40,982 bases of DNA from Akkermansia sp. (GTDB lineage: Bacteria > Verrucomicrobiota > Verrucomicrobiia > Verrucomicrobiales > Akkermansiaceae). Positions 29,097 to 38,431 of this stretch are shown in pieces. Numbering within the stretch: the stretch's first letter is position 1; each line of letters opens with the position of its first letter. A program made the position numbers and the translations under genes. The stretch covers positions 1 through 40,982 of the forward strand of contig JAFQDN010000027.1 in assembly GCA_017415995.1 (NCBI GenBank), written 5' to 3'. Under the pieces are notes generated by a model. It did not search any database and had not been told where the DNA came from. It saw only the letters and a list, made by a program, of their open reading frames with translations.

Positions 29097-30419
29097 ATGA
29101 ATAGGTTCTGTGCTTTTGCCATACCCGCGGCTCTCATCGGGGCTGCAGCCTCTGTTTCTGCTGATCAGGCGGCCATGTCTATCGCCCTGCTCCAATGGGA
29201 ACAACAGCTCCGTGAATACCAAGCAGCCCTCAAGGTTGCTCAAACTGATGACCAGCGCGCGGCTTTACGCACCCCCGATGGTAAGGATATTGCTCAAGCT
29301 CTTTGGAAAAGCGTTAACAAAAAAACGGGTACTCGCGACAAACTGGTTCGCCCCTCAGATGAGGAACGCATGAACGGCGCAACCGATTCCGTAAAAAAAG
29401 TTTCTACCTACGAGTTTGACGAGTACTGGGCAACCCCGGCAGTAGTTTGGTTCCTCAATCACCCGCAGGCATTCGCCTCCGTTTTCGATAACAAGCCCCG
29501 CCAAGTCAGCTATTTTGCCAATGCATTGATTGAAAGTGTGGAGCGCATTCACTATGCAAGCCCGCACATTGCAGAGGCATGCGCCAAGCTTGCGGAAAGC
29601 CCCAGCGTCCGTATTTATGAAATCTTGGAGAAGATTTACACTCGCAATCAAAACCCTGCTGCCAGGGCTAATGCAGCCATGGCCATGAGCATTCTGCTCA
29701 GCAATCCTTCTATTGCCAGTGCAGAAAGCAGCCCTGCCATAGCTCGTAGCAAACAGTATTATTTCCTGCGACAAGCGGTTCTGCAAGCCCCGGATGACGC
29801 CATGTACGGCAGCGTAACACTCAATGAAATGGCAACAGAAATGGCATATGCGCTGGAGAATCTCAGCATGGATGCCGTACCTCCGCAGGTTGAAGTTATT
29901 GATAAGGATGGCAACAAAGTATTGCTTCCCACTCCCGGTCAGCCTACTCTGCTCTTCTTCTGGACCCCGAATGAAAGCATCGGTCTGGATATCGTACAAC
30001 GTCAGGAATTACTCACCAAGCAATTCCCGAACCTGCGTTTTTGTCCCATATCCGTCCATCAGGATGCTGAACAGTGGCAAAGCATGCTTACAGAATTGGG
30101 TATACCTCAAGCCTACATGGACAATGAGAAGAACAGTGCCGGGCAAGCCTATCGCATTTCCCAGCTTCCCTTTGCGGTGTTGGTTAATGAACGTTGTCGC
30201 ATTCTGTTCATCGGCTTCCCCAATCAACAGCTCCAGGCTGCGCTGAATAATTGCTTTGCCCCTAAAGATAAAACCCCGGCGGCAAAGGTTACGATTGACG
30301 ATGGTGCTTCTGAACATCCTGCCCCCGTCATTCAGCCGGGCTCAAATCCTAAACCCGCGCCGGCCACGCCTCCCGCTAACAATGAGGCTCCTGCTCTGCG
30401 TGAAATGCCGGAATTTTAA
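29097..30419 (+). CDS. Secreted thioredoxin-fold (TlpA-like) protein lacking the redox Cys pair
   Basis: 440 residues from the ATG at 29097 (MNRFCAFAIPAALIGAAAS). The N-terminus is a signal peptide (cleavage probably around ASVSA-DQ, about residue 22). Residues 25-280 are helical and of unknown type. About 280-395 looks like a TlpA/peroxiredoxin-like thioredoxin fold: PPQVEVIDKDGNKVLLPT, TLLFFWTPNES, PNLRFCPISVHQD, AYRISQLPFAVLVNERCRI. Where active members have WCxxC, this reads WTPNES, so it cannot do disulfide exchange by the usual route. A Pro/Ala-rich low-complexity tail ends it (about 400-440). Single gene with its own promoter. Confidence 0.75.
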   Translation: MNRFCAFAIPAALIGAAASVSADQAAMSIALLQWEQQLREYQAALKVAQTDDQRAALRTPDGKDIAQALWKSVNKKTGTRDKLVRPSDEERMNGATDSVKKVSTYEFDEYWATPAVVWFLNHPQAFASVFDNKPRQVSYFANALIESVERIHYASPHIAEACAKLAESPSVRIYEILEKIYTRNQNPAARANAAMAMSILLSNPSIASAESSPAIARSKQYYFLRQAVLQAPDDAMYGSVTLNEMATEMAYALENLSMDAVPPQVEVIDKDGNKVLLPTPGQPTLLFFWTPNESIGLDIVQRQELLTKQFPNLRFCPISVHQDAEQWQSMLTELGIPQAYMDNEKNSAGQAYRISQLPFAVLVNERCRILFIGFPNQQLQAALNNCFAPKDKTPAAKVTIDDGASEHPAPVIQPGSNPKPAPATPPANNEAPALREMPEF

Positions 30420-30429
30420 CCTTCATCAT

Positions 30430-30470
30430 GGAAAAAGCCTTGACAGAACCAAAAATGCGTGACTTTTTCC
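30430..30470 (+). repeat. Inverted repeat between the TlpA-like gene and dapA
   Basis: GGAAAAAG (30430-30437) and CTTTTTCC (30463-30470) can pair over a 25-base loop. The long loop and lack of a U-tract make it a weak terminator candidate. Confidence 0.3.
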
Positions 30471-30477
30471 GCAATTC

Positions 30478-30486
30478 TGCTACAAT
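30478..30486 (+). promoter_or_regulatory. Extended -10 element before dapA
   Basis: TGCTACAAT at 30478-30486, with GTGACT 16 bases before the hexamer (30459-30464 region) as a poor -35. It lies 12 bases before the dapA ATG, predicting a leader of about five bases. A TTGACA at 30440-30445 is too far upstream to act with it. Confidence 0.4.
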
Positions 30487-30498
30487 ATCTCCGAGATT

Positions 30499-31380
30499 AT
30501 GAAATACAGAGGACTTTACACAGCAATAGTCACACCTTTCAAAGACAACAAAATTGACACCGTTGCTCTCAAGGCTTTGGTTGAGGCTCAGATTGCCGGT
30601 GGCGTGGACGGCATCGTCCCGGTCGGCACTACCGGTGAGTCTCCTACCCTCAGCCACAGTGAGCACATGGAGGTGATTCGTCTGGCCATTGAATACGCAG
30701 CCGGACGTTGCCAAGTTATCGCAGGCACAGGCTCCAACAGCACCGATGAGGCCATTGCCATGACCCGTGAGGCTGAAGCCATGGGAGCCGACGGCACGCT
30801 GCAAGTATGCCCCTATTACAACAAGCCGTCTCAGGAGGGTGTATACAGGCACTTTAAGGCCATTGCAGATAATACCGCCCTGCCCATTCTCCTGTACAGC
30901 ATTCCGGGGCGCAGTGGCATTGAGATTGCTATTGATACGGTTGCACGACTTGCAGCTGATTGCCCCAACATTGTAGCCATTAAAGAAGCAGGTGGCAGCG
31001 TGGAGCGCGTCAATCAGCTTGTGCAGGCTCTCCCCGAGGAGTTCGCCGTATTAAGTGGCGATGATGGCCTTACTGTTCCCTTTATATCATGCGGTGCCGT
31101 AGGACTAGTTTCCGTAACCTCCAACGTAGCACCGGCAGAAATGAAAGCTCTTGTTGATGCAGCGCTGAGCGGAGACGGACTCAAAGCCCTTGAATTACAG
31201 AAGAAGTATTATCCCCTCATGAAGGGGCTGATGAGTTTGGACGGCAACCCGGTTCCCATCAAGGCAGCTATGGCGCTGCGTGGCAATATGACATGGGAAA
31301 TCAGACTTCCGCTGGTTCCGCTTGCTCAGGATAAACATGACAAGCTTGCCACCCTGCTCCGCAACTATAACTTACTGTAA
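30499..31380 (+). CDS. dapA: 4-hydroxy-tetrahydrodipicolinate synthase
   Basis: 293 residues; condenses pyruvate with aspartate semialdehyde, the first committed step to diaminopimelate and lysine. The TIM-barrel family marks are all here: PVGTTGESPTL (41-51), PYYNKPSQEG (105-114), LLYSIPGRSG (131-140) with the catalytic Tyr133, and IKEAGGSVERV (161-171) with the Schiff-base Lys162. The first gene of dapA-dapB-folK-panB; dapB starts seven bases after its stop. No lysine riboswitch can be fitted in the very short leader. Confidence 0.95.
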   Translation: MKYRGLYTAIVTPFKDNKIDTVALKALVEAQIAGGVDGIVPVGTTGESPTLSHSEHMEVIRLAIEYAAGRCQVIAGTGSNSTDEAIAMTREAEAMGADGTLQVCPYYNKPSQEGVYRHFKAIADNTALPILLYSIPGRSGIEIAIDTVARLAADCPNIVAIKEAGGSVERVNQLVQALPEEFAVLSGDDGLTVPFISCGAVGLVSVTSNVAPAEMKALVDAALSGDGLKALELQKKYYPLMKGLMSLDGNPVPIKAAMALRGNMTWEIRLPLVPLAQDKHDKLATLLRNYNLL

Positions 31381-31387
31381 TATTACC

Positions 31388-32119
31388 ATGAAAATTCTCG
31401 TAACCGGAATATCCGGACGCATGGGGCAAGCCGTCAAGCAGGCGGTAGAGCAACATCCTGACACCGAGCTTGCTTCCACTCATGATGTCGGGCAAGATAT
31501 TGCCGCTGCCTTCCAGCTAGCGGATATCGCCATTGATTTCTCTTTCCACGGGTTCACGCCGGAACTTTTGGCTACCGCAGTACAACAGGGCAAGCCGCTC
31601 GTTATCGGCACCACAGGCCACACAGCTGAGGAAAAAGCGGCCATCGCTGAGGCTGCTAAGCAAATCCCCATCGTATATGCCTCAAACTATTCCATAGGCG
31701 TTAATACTCTTTTCTGGTTGACGCGTAAAGCCACCCGCATTCTCAAAGATTATGATATTGAAATCATTGAGATGCACCATCATCACAAGTTGGATGCTCC
31801 CAGTGGCACAGCAAGAACTCTTGCGGAAATTGCCTGTGAGGAAACCGGGCTCGATTATGATAAAGATGTAATGCATGGTCGCAATGGCCTTGTGGGGGCT
31901 CGTCCGCAAGCACAAATCGGCATGCATTCCATGCGCGGAGGTGATGTTGTGGGCGACCACACTGTCATCTATGCCACGGATGGCGAGCGCGTAGAACTTA
32001 CACACAAAGCATCCAGTCGTATGACATTCTCCTCCGGTGCTGTTCGCGCCGCACTCTGGGCAGCGGACAAACCGGCGGGACTCTATTCCATGCAGGATGT
32101 CCTCGGCTTTACGGATTGA
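31388..32119 (+). CDS. dapB: 4-hydroxy-tetrahydrodipicolinate reductase
   Basis: 243 residues from the ATG at 31388 (MKILVTGISGRMG). Reduces hydroxy-tetrahydrodipicolinate with NAD(P)H, the step after DapA. The Rossmann GxxGxMG motif is at residues 7-13, VIGTTGHTAEEKAAI at about 75-89, and the substrate-binding signature EMHHHHKLDAPSGTA at about 132-146. Shorter than the E. coli enzyme (about 273), but within the range for the family. It follows dapA directly, and folK starts four bases past its stop. Confidence 0.95.
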   Translation: MKILVTGISGRMGQAVKQAVEQHPDTELASTHDVGQDIAAAFQLADIAIDFSFHGFTPELLATAVQQGKPLVIGTTGHTAEEKAAIAEAAKQIPIVYASNYSIGVNTLFWLTRKATRILKDYDIEIIEMHHHHKLDAPSGTARTLAEIACEETGLDYDKDVMHGRNGLVGARPQAQIGMHSMRGGDVVGDHTVIYATDGERVELTHKASSRMTFSSGAVRAALWAADKPAGLYSMQDVLGFTD

Positions 32120-32123
32120 GCCC

Positions 32124-32636
32124 ATGTGCCCAACCGATACAAGCGTGCACCGCGTCATTTTCTCCCTAGGCTCTAACGTGGGAGACCGTCTGGCGCTGCT
32201 CGAAAAGGCGTGTGATTTCTTAGCCGAGGCTTTCGGCAATCTTCGGCTTTCTCAGTTATATGAAACTGAGCCGGTAGGCTGTCCTGCCGGCTCACCTTTG
32301 TATCTAAATGCCTGTGTGGAAGCATATACAACAAAATCCCCGGAAACGGTGCTTGCCATATGTGCCGAGATTGAACAGGAACTGGGACGCATACGCACCG
32401 GGGAGTATGGAGCGCCTCGCACCTGTGATGTTGATATCATCATCTATGATGAACTCCGCTTGCAAACGGAGAAGTTGACGCTTCCCCACCCGCGTGCGCA
32501 CCAGCGCGAGTTTGTACTGCGTCCCCTTTGTGATTTGGATGCATCTCTCCGCCTCCCGGGGCAAACCCGCACGGTAGAAGAATTACTGGCACAGCTCCCG
32601 CAAGAGCGACCATCTGTACATCCTTTTGATTTGTAA
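32124..32636 (+). CDS. folK: 2-amino-4-hydroxy-6-hydroxymethyldihydropteridine pyrophosphokinase
   Basis: 170 residues from the ATG at 32124; the frame runs further upstream inside dapB but homology starts at HRVIFSLGSNVGDR. FolK moves pyrophosphate from ATP to the pterin alcohol in folate synthesis. Signatures: SLGSNVGDRLALLEKA (about 13-28), YETEPVGCPAGSPLYLNAC (about 50-68), and the metal-binding RTCDVDIIIYDE (about 100-111) followed by LPHPRAHQREFVLRPL. The stop overlaps the panB ATG by one base. folA and thyA, other folate-linked genes, are 4-5 kb downstream in another unit. Confidence 0.93.
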   Translation: MCPTDTSVHRVIFSLGSNVGDRLALLEKACDFLAEAFGNLRLSQLYETEPVGCPAGSPLYLNACVEAYTTKSPETVLAICAEIEQELGRIRTGEYGAPRTCDVDIIIYDELRLQTEKLTLPHPRAHQREFVLRPLCDLDASLRLPGQTRTVEELLAQLPQERPSVHPFDL

Positions 32637-33418
32637 TGATTACAATGAACAACAAAATACAGTCTATTCTTGCCCGAAAAGGACAGTCCCCCGTTTCGGA
32701 AATCACGGCATATGATTATCCGACCGCCAGATTAGTGGACGAAGCGGGGGTTGATATGATTCTCGTAGGTGATTCCCTGGGGATGATGATGCTGGGGTAT
32801 CCGGATACCACGCATGTAACACTTAATCACATGCTGCACCACACAGAAGCTGTTGCTCGGGCTGTAAAGACTGCTGTTGTTATTGCCGATATGCCCATTA
32901 ATACCTACGAAACACCGGAGCAAGCCCTACAGACGGCAAAAGCTCTCATGTCCGTTGGGGCTGATGCTGTAAAATTGGAAGGAGGTGCTGCAAAAGAAGA
33001 GCATATTCGCACCATCGTAAGTGCCGGCATACCTGTTCAGGGGCACATCGGGCTGCTTCCTCAAAAGGTATTGGAAGAGGGAGGCTACCGTATGCGCGGT
33101 AAGACGGACGAAGAAGCTGCTGCCATTATGCGTGACATGGAAGCCGTTGTGCGCGCCGGTGCGTTCTCCGTTGTCATTGAATGCACGCGCCACGCTGTCG
33201 CAGCCGAAATTACGAAAGCTTGCCCCATTATCACCATCGGCATAGGCGCCGGGCATGGCACCTGCGATGGCGAGGTTGCCGTATTCCACGATTTGGTCGG
33301 CGCTTTCCCTTGGTTTGTCCCGGGATTCGCGCAACCCAAAGCCAACATCTCCGAGGATATTACCCGTGCGGTTAAATCATACATTGGGGGCATTCAATTA
33401 CCGACGGAGCAATTTTGA
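32636..33418 (+). CDS. panB: 3-methyl-2-oxobutanoate hydroxymethyltransferase
   Basis: 260 residues; makes ketopantoate from 2-oxoisovalerate using methylene-tetrahydrofolate, the first step to pantothenate and CoA. TIM barrel with the ITAYDYPTARLVDEAGVDMILVGDSLGMMMLGY N-terminal block (read in pieces, residues 23-55), Asp45 in GDSLG for Mg binding, DAVKLEGG (about 107-114) and IPVQGHIGLLPQ (about 128-139). Also GIGAGHGTCDGEV (about 202-214), where the family usually has GIGAGxxxDGQV. The start overlaps the folK stop by one base; an ATG three codons on is also possible. Convergent with recQ, five bases away. Confidence 0.95.
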   Translation: MITMNNKIQSILARKGQSPVSEITAYDYPTARLVDEAGVDMILVGDSLGMMMLGYPDTTHVTLNHMLHHTEAVARAVKTAVVIADMPINTYETPEQALQTAKALMSVGADAVKLEGGAAKEEHIRTIVSAGIPVQGHIGLLPQKVLEEGGYRMRGKTDEEAAAIMRDMEAVVRAGAFSVVIECTRHAVAAEITKACPIITIGIGAGHGTCDGEVAVFHDLVGAFPWFVPGFAQPKANISEDITRAVKSYIGGIQLPTEQF

Positions 33419-33423
33419 GCTAG

Positions 33424-35271
33424 TTACAGTTCATGCCACGGCGTACCTGCTGCACTTCCGTACAGGGAGTGCGCCCACAATCGTCGGGCGTTCAATCCGG
33501 GTGAGGCCAGACCCAACAAAAAACGTTTTCTCTGTGAGTCGCGGAAAAACTCCGGCAATTCATGTTCCGACAGCGGCTCATACGTATACTCGGCAGGCAA
33601 AAGTGCGGGATGCTTCCCGCTGCATGCCGAGCAATGCCCGCATGGCATCATTCTTTTCCCGCAGAAATAGGACTCAAGCGCGGCATTGATACAGGATTCT
33701 TTGCATAACATATTGCGCAGAGTTGCATAGCGCTGCAAATCATTTTCCCTGCGCCGTTTGTAAGACTCCGACAATTCCGCAGCTACAGCGGCTGCATCTG
33801 CCGTGCCGACCGTGCGTACATAGAGAGCTTGCTGGCGGAACGTAAGTTTCCATTCACCGGAGACCTCGCATTCCCTTAGTTGCTCCATGGCGGCATTGTA
33901 GGAGCAATTCCAGGCGGCTGCTGCATCTTCCACCTCTCCTTCACGGTTATCGTGGAGCCAGCGGAGCCGTTCCGATTCCTCTTCACATCTGCCATCTATA
34001 ATGGTTCCCAGCGTAAATAGCGGTTTTACTTTGTAATATTTGTATCCGCGGGCTTCAATTTTTACGGACTCCGCACGTTCCAACATAATGAGGGCTCGCA
34101 TCGCAACATCCTCCGGGACATCACATGTAGTGCATAGTTCCCATAATGAAACTGCGCGCGCGCCTTTCGGCATAAGCCATCTTACGGCACGTTGCACGCC
34201 CTCATAGTCCGGTTCTGCCGCATATATGCGGTTACGCGCATCAATTTGCCCTGATTCTGATACAAAAACAAGACTTAACGTATTGTTGCCATCTCGGCCA
34301 CCCCTGCCGGATTCCTGCAAATACGCCTCCGGGGATGTGGGCTCATCATAATGGATGACGGAACGTATATCCGGCTTATCAATTCCCATACCAAACGCTA
34401 TGGTTGCAACCAGCACATCTTTGCGATTATGGAAAAAGTCATCTTGCAGGTTTTCTCGGGTTTCAGCAGGCATTCCGGCATGGTATCCCACCGCAGCAAA
34501 CCCCATTTGTTGTAAGGCTGCTGCAACTTCTTCCGTTCCTTTGCGGGTTCGGGTGTACACAATGGCCGGACGATGTTGCCCATTGCGGAGGACCTCGGCC
34601 ATGTATTGCAAGCGGTCGGGCACTGAGCATACATCGCGCCGGATATTTGCCCGATAGGGGGATAAGCTATACACATCGGTGGCTGCTATATTAAAGAGAG
34701 TACACAAATCCTGCTGAACATGTCGTGTAGCCGTTGCGGTCAAAGCCATCAGGCTGCGGAAGCGCATCTTGCGGAACAAATCCGGCAATTTCAGATAATC
34801 CGGTCGAAAGCTGTGCCCCCATTCTGATACGCAGTGGGATTCATCCACGACAAAAAGAGTCCGCGGTAGTCCTTTCAACACCCCCTGTAACTCTTCGTTT
34901 TCCAAGGACTCCGGCGCTACAAACAACAAGCAGATTCGCCCTTGTGAAAGTTGTTGCATCAATGCTACGCGTTGCTCCGGAGTAAGTGTAGAATCAAAGC
35001 GTTCTGCGGCTATTCCGATTCGTTGCAGGCTTTGGACTTGATCCCGCATGAGTGCAATAAGCGGGGAAACCACAACCGAGGTTCCACCCAACAACACGGC
35101 TGATGCCTGATAACAAAGGCTTTTCCCATGGCCTGTAGGCAATACACCCAACACGTTTCTGCCGGCAAGCGCAGCGGATATGATTTCTCGCTGCCCTGCT
35201 CTCAATTCCTTTTTCCCGAACATGCGTAACACGCCACGCATTTGCTCATCACTGGTTTCCTCATCTACCAT
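33424..35271 (-). CDS. recQ: RecQ-family ATP-dependent DNA helicase
   Basis: 615 residues from the ATG at 35271, chosen because the promoter at 35284-35312 lies inside the longer frame. A 3'-5' superfamily 2 helicase for recombination and repair. Motif 0/I: GQREIISAALAGRNVLGVLPTGHGKSLCYQ (in pieces, about 26-55). Motif II is DESHCVSEWGHSFRPDY, followed by the TATAT-type motif III (LTATATRHVQQD) and motif VI (ESGRGGRDG). The C-terminal part has a winged-helix-like region. A late Cys cluster (CKESCINAALESYFCGKR, CGHCSAC) stands where a RecQ zinc site can form, then a tail FLLGLASPGLNARRLWAH...PWHEL; no HRDC domain. This layout fits the RecQ subtype with C-terminal zinc domain. Confidence 0.88.
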   Translation of the reverse strand: MVDEETSDEQMRGVLRMFGKKELRAGQREIISAALAGRNVLGVLPTGHGKSLCYQASAVLLGGTSVVVSPLIALMRDQVQSLQRIGIAAERFDSTLTPEQRVALMQQLSQGRICLLFVAPESLENEELQGVLKGLPRTLFVVDESHCVSEWGHSFRPDYLKLPDLFRKMRFRSLMALTATATRHVQQDLCTLFNIAATDVYSLSPYRANIRRDVCSVPDRLQYMAEVLRNGQHRPAIVYTRTRKGTEEVAAALQQMGFAAVGYHAGMPAETRENLQDDFFHNRKDVLVATIAFGMGIDKPDIRSVIHYDEPTSPEAYLQESGRGGRDGNNTLSLVFVSESGQIDARNRIYAAEPDYEGVQRAVRWLMPKGARAVSLWELCTTCDVPEDVAMRALIMLERAESVKIEARGYKYYKVKPLFTLGTIIDGRCEEESERLRWLHDNREGEVEDAAAAWNCSYNAAMEQLRECEVSGEWKLTFRQQALYVRTVGTADAAAVAAELSESYKRRRENDLQRYATLRNMLCKESCINAALESYFCGKRMMPCGHCSACSGKHPALLPAEYTYEPLSEHELPEFFRDSQRKRFLLGLASPGLNARRLWAHSLYGSAAGTPWHEL

Positions 35272-35283
35272 AGATATGTGTAC

Positions 35284-35312
35284 ATCTTGCCTTACTTGTA
35301 CCGAATTGTCAA
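35284..35312 (-). promoter_or_regulatory. Promoter of recQ
   Basis: Minus strand: TTGACA (35312-35307), a 17-base spacer, CAAGAT (35289-35284). It lies 12 bases before the chosen ATG, back to back with the promoter of the divergent sugar-nucleotide gene. Confidence 0.45.
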
Positions 35313-35321
35313 CCTTTTTGC

Positions 35322-35350
35322 TTGCAATATTCGGCATTTCAGGATAGACT
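35322..35350 (+). promoter_or_regulatory. Promoter of the uxs-pyrF-thyA-folA unit
   Basis: TTGCAA (35322-35327), a 17-base spacer, TAGACT (35345-35350). The ATG is ten bases later, so the leader would be about three or four bases. Confidence 0.5.
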
Positions 35351-35360
35351 CTCTCGTAGC

Positions 35361-36305
35361 ATGAACATTCTCGTTACTGGCGGCACCGGCTTCGTGGGAG
35401 CAAATCTTTGTCATAGGCTCATAGCTGACGGACACAGGGTCATTTGCCTCGATAATAATTATACCGGTTCATTGGAAAATGTGGAAGATTTGTTGAGTAA
35501 CCCCAACTTTTCATTCGTTGAGCATGATGTTATAAAACCATGGAGTTGCGAGCTCCCACTGGACCGGATTTACAACTTGGCATGCCCGGCATCTCCTCCT
35601 TTTTATCAAGGCAATCGCTCTATCTTTACCACCAAAACCTGCGTGCTTGGCATTCTGAACATGCTGGATCTTGCAAAACAGCACGGAGCACGTATTCTGC
35701 AAACATCTACATCGGAGGTATACGGAGAGCCTTTGGTTCATCCCCAGCCGGAACATTATCGCGGCAACGTGAATCCTATCGGCATACGCGCCTGTTACGA
35801 TGAAGGCAAACGTTGCGCAGAAAGCCTCATGTTCGATTACCACCGCCATGAGGGTGTAGATATCCGCGTTATCCGCATCTTTAACACCTACGGCCCGCTC
35901 ATGAATCCGGAAGATGGTCGCGTTGTCTCCAATTTTATCTGCCAGGCTCTCCGAGGAGAGGACATCACCATCTACGGCGAGGGGCAACAAACGCGTTCCT
36001 TCCAATATGTTGATGACCTCATCGAGGGAATGCTGCGCATGATGGAAAATACTGCCGGCTTTATCGGTCCCGTCAACATCGGCAATCCCGGGGAATTCAC
36101 CATCAGACAACTGGCTGAGCTCGTGTTGCAAAAAATACCGACCGGCAGCAAGCTCGTTCAGCGACCCCTGCCCGCAGATGACCCCACCCAGCGCAAACCG
36201 GATATTACCCTCGCAGGGAAAATGCTCAACTGGGCTCCCACTATACCGCTCTCTGAAGGTTTGGATAAAACAATCGCCTACTTCCGCACCAAGCTCGGGT
36301 GCTGA
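35361..36305 (+). CDS. UDP-glucuronate decarboxylase-like SDR (UXS type)
   Basis: 314 residues from the ATG at 35361 ([16 protein letters not shown]). An extended short-chain dehydrogenase that converts UDP-glucuronate to UDP-xylose in its family. NAD motif TGGTGFVG (6-13), a second-strand acidic residue in [22 protein letters not shown] (about 74-84, typical of UXS), [10 protein letters not shown] (about 113-122) and the catalytic YDEGK (Tyr and Lys, about 143-147). Also [20 protein letters not shown]. Full length. UXS versus a related dTDP/UDP-sugar dehydratase is judged from ACPASP and [11 protein letters not shown]; the product is inferred. It leads the pyrF-thyA-folA unit. Confidence 0.85.
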   Translation: MNILVTGGTGFVGANLCHRLIADGHRVICLDNNYTGSLENVEDLLSNPNFSFVEHDVIKPWSCELPLDRIYNLACPASPPFYQGNRSIFTTKTCVLGILNMLDLAKQHGARILQTSTSEVYGEPLVHPQPEHYRGNVNPIGIRACYDEGKRCAESLMFDYHRHEGVDIRVIRIFNTYGPLMNPEDGRVVSNFICQALRGEDITIYGEGQQTRSFQYVDDLIEGMLRMMENTAGFIGPVNIGNPGEFTIRQLAELVLQKIPTGSKLVQRPLPADDPTQRKPDITLAGKMLNWAPTIPLSEGLDKTIAYFRTKLGC

Positions 36306-36338
36306 TTGCTCACATCTTCAAATTAATTCATACCAACC

Positions 36339-37118
36339 ATGACATTCTCTCAAAAACTCCGAAACAGAATCAACGCCACACGCTCCGCATTGTGCGTGGG
36401 CTTGGACCCCCGTCCGCAATCAGAAAACATGACGCAGCTGGCGGATTGGCTGCGCCAAGTTGTCACGGAAACCGCACCATACACCGCAGCATACAAGCCC
36501 AATATCGCCTACTTTGAAGCAATGGGACTTCCCGGGCTCAAATTGCTGGAAGAGTTGTTGGTTGAAATGCCCAAGGATATACCCGTTATCTTGGATGCCA
36601 AGCGCGGAGACATCGGAGAAACCCAAAAATACTATGCCCAAGCATATTTTGAGCGCATGCACGTAGATGCCGTCACGCTCAATCCCTTTATGGGCTACGA
36701 TATTTTGGAACCCTTCCTCGGACATGAAGGTAAAGCCGTTTACTTGTTAGCCGTCACATCCAATGCAGGTTCCGCCGATATTGAGCGACAGACTCTTGCT
36801 AATGGCCGCAAGGTTTATCAGCTGGTAGGAGATATGGTGGAGCGTGCTCGTGAGGAGGGCGCTACTACTGAGGTCGGCATGGTTGTCGGCCTCACCAACG
36901 CCAGCAATGAGCTGCTTAATGAGCTACCGGATGCCCCACTCCTTATTCCGGGTCTCGGTGCGCAGGGTGGTGACCTCAGTGCTCTTACCGGTGGCTCCCG
37001 TATAGCTCCGCCCGTCATCAACGTGTCTCGTGGCATTCTGTACCGCGATCTTGACCTGACCCTTGCTCAGCGTGCCGAAAAATATGCTCTGCAAATTCGT
37101 GAGGCTCTTTCCCTCTGA
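36339..37118 (+). CDS. pyrF: Orotidine-5'-phosphate decarboxylase (type 2)
   Basis: 259 residues. Decarboxylates OMP to UMP, the last step of de novo pyrimidine synthesis. The N-terminal CVGLDPRPQ (about 19-27) contains the substrate Asp. The catalytic block VILDAKRGDIGETQKYYA (about 84-101) is the K-R-G-D form of subfamily 2 (type 2 enzymes are about 260-275 residues, so the length fits). Also LLAVTSNAGSADIE, VVGLTNASNE and IPGLGAQGGDL. 33 bases after the uxs-like gene, six before thyA; a pyrimidine theme continues into thyA. Confidence 0.94.
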   Translation: MTFSQKLRNRINATRSALCVGLDPRPQSENMTQLADWLRQVVTETAPYTAAYKPNIAYFEAMGLPGLKLLEELLVEMPKDIPVILDAKRGDIGETQKYYAQAYFERMHVDAVTLNPFMGYDILEPFLGHEGKAVYLLAVTSNAGSADIERQTLANGRKVYQLVGDMVERAREEGATTEVGMVVGLTNASNELLNELPDAPLLIPGLGAQGGDLSALTGGSRIAPPVINVSRGILYRDLDLTLAQRAEKYALQIREALSL

Positions 37119-37124
37119 TAAAGG

Positions 37125-37940
37125 ATGAAACAGTACTTGGAGCTTCTGGATGACGTGCTGACTAACGGCGTGGGGCGAGATGACCGCACCGGCACCGGTA
37201 CTATCGGTGTTTTCGGGCGTCAAACCCGTTTCGATCTCCGCCAAGGCTTCCCCTGTCTTACCACCAAAAAACTGCACCTCCGTTCCATTATTTATGAGCT
37301 ACTGTGGTTCCTGAAAGGCAGTACAAACGTCCGTTACCTGCAAGAAAACGGCGTAAGCATCTGGGATGAATGGGCTGACGAGAACGGCGATTTAGGGCCG
37401 GTGTACGGTAGCCAGTGGCGTAAATGGCCGGATGGCAACGGCGGTACGATTGACCAAATAGCCAAATTGATTGATGGGCTCAAAAACAATCCTTGGAGTC
37501 GCCGCCACATCGTATCCGCCTGGAATGTGGCAGAGGTGGATAACATGGCATTACCTCCCTGTCATTGTCTATTCCAGTTTTGCGTTATCCCGGCTCAGGC
37601 AGAGGGAGAAAAACACGGCCTGAGCCTGCAACTTTACCAGCGCAGTTGTGACCTTTTCCTCGGTGTCCCGTTCAACATTGCCAGCTATGCTCTGTTGTTG
37701 ATGATGACGGCTCAGGTTTGCGGATACGAGCCCAGAGAGTTCACCCACACTTTCGGGGATTTACACCTGTACAAAAATCACATCGAGCAGGCAAAGTTGC
37801 AGCTTTCACGTGAGCCGCGTCCGCTGCCGACCATGCGTATCAACCCCGAGATTTCCACCATCGATGGTTTCTCGTTCGAGGACTTTGTCTTGGAAAATTA
37901 CGATCCGCACCCTCACATTAAAGCCCCCATTTCCGTATGA
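37125..37940 (+). CDS. thyA: Thymidylate synthase
   Basis: 271 residues; methylates dUMP to dTMP with methylene-tetrahydrofolate, giving dihydrofolate. Classical ThyA marks: [15 protein letters not shown] (about 19-33), the nucleophile Cys146 in [10 protein letters not shown], and the dUMP-binding [20 protein letters not shown] (about 169-188). The C-terminal HIKAPISV matches the family tail. The insertion-less form of about 264-280 residues. It overlaps folA by four bases (ATGA), so dihydrofolate made here is recycled by the coupled product, an arrangement common in bacteria. Confidence 0.97.
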   Translation: MKQYLELLDDVLTNGVGRDDRTGTGTIGVFGRQTRFDLRQGFPCLTTKKLHLRSIIYELLWFLKGSTNVRYLQENGVSIWDEWADENGDLGPVYGSQWRKWPDGNGGTIDQIAKLIDGLKNNPWSRRHIVSAWNVAEVDNMALPPCHCLFQFCVIPAQAEGEKHGLSLQLYQRSCDLFLGVPFNIASYALLLMMTAQVCGYEPREFTHTFGDLHLYKNHIEQAKLQLSREPRPLPTMRINPEISTIDGFSFEDFVLENYDPHPHIKAPISV

Positions 37941-38407
37941 TGCCTACATTCACAGGTGTAGTTGCCATGGCTGCAGACCGCGCAATCGGACTCAATAACA
38001 CCATGCCGTGGAAGCTTTCGGAAGACCTCAAGCTCTTCAAGCGTCTTACCCTTGGCCACCCCATCCTGATGGGGCGCAAAACGTGGGAATCTCTTGGGCG
38101 TCCCCTGCCCGGCAGACAAAATATCGTCCTCACCCGCTCTGCTGATTACGTAGCTCCGGGAGCCACAGTCATCCATGACCTCGAAGAGCTCCGCAACATG
38201 GAACTTCAACATCAGGAGGTCATGGTTATTGGCGGTGCTCAGATTTATGAACTCATGCTGCCCCACATGCAAGGAATCTACGTATCCGAGGTTGCCGGTG
38301 AGTGGCAAGCGGACACTTGGTTCCCGGAGTTCCGCTCTCAGTTTCCTATCCGCTCCGAGCTTGAGCATTTCGAGGGCTTTATCTCTGCCTTTTACTCCAA
38401 AAGCTGA
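37937..38407 (+). CDS. folA: Dihydrofolate reductase
   Basis: 156 residues; reduces dihydrofolate to tetrahydrofolate with NADPH. Family motifs: [20 protein letters not shown] (about 8-27), with the W and the Asp of SEDLKLFK as active-site residues. Also [24 protein letters not shown] (read in pieces, about 44-67) and [15 protein letters not shown] (about 95-109). Starts inside the last codons of thyA, and an alternative ATG follows immediately (MM), so the exact start is uncertain by one codon. Last gene of the unit; convergent with two basic-peptide genes. Confidence 0.95.
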   Translation: MMPTFTGVVAMAADRAIGLNNTMPWKLSEDLKLFKRLTLGHPILMGRKTWESLGRPLPGRQNIVLTRSADYVAPGATVIHDLEELRNMELQHQEVMVIGGAQIYELMLPHMQGIYVSEVAGEWQADTWFPEFRSQFPIRSELEHFEGFISAFYSKS

Positions 38408-38431
38408 TTATCGTCTTTCCATAAACAAAAT

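Noticed and set aside
30430..30470. Inverted repeat before dapA, considered as a terminator
   Set aside because: The arms are eight pairs around a 25-base loop with no following U-tract. I kept it only as a repeat.
30420..30498. Lysine riboswitch upstream of dapA
   Set aside because: Only about 80 bases separate the genes and the predicted leader is about five bases, far too short for a lysine aptamer.
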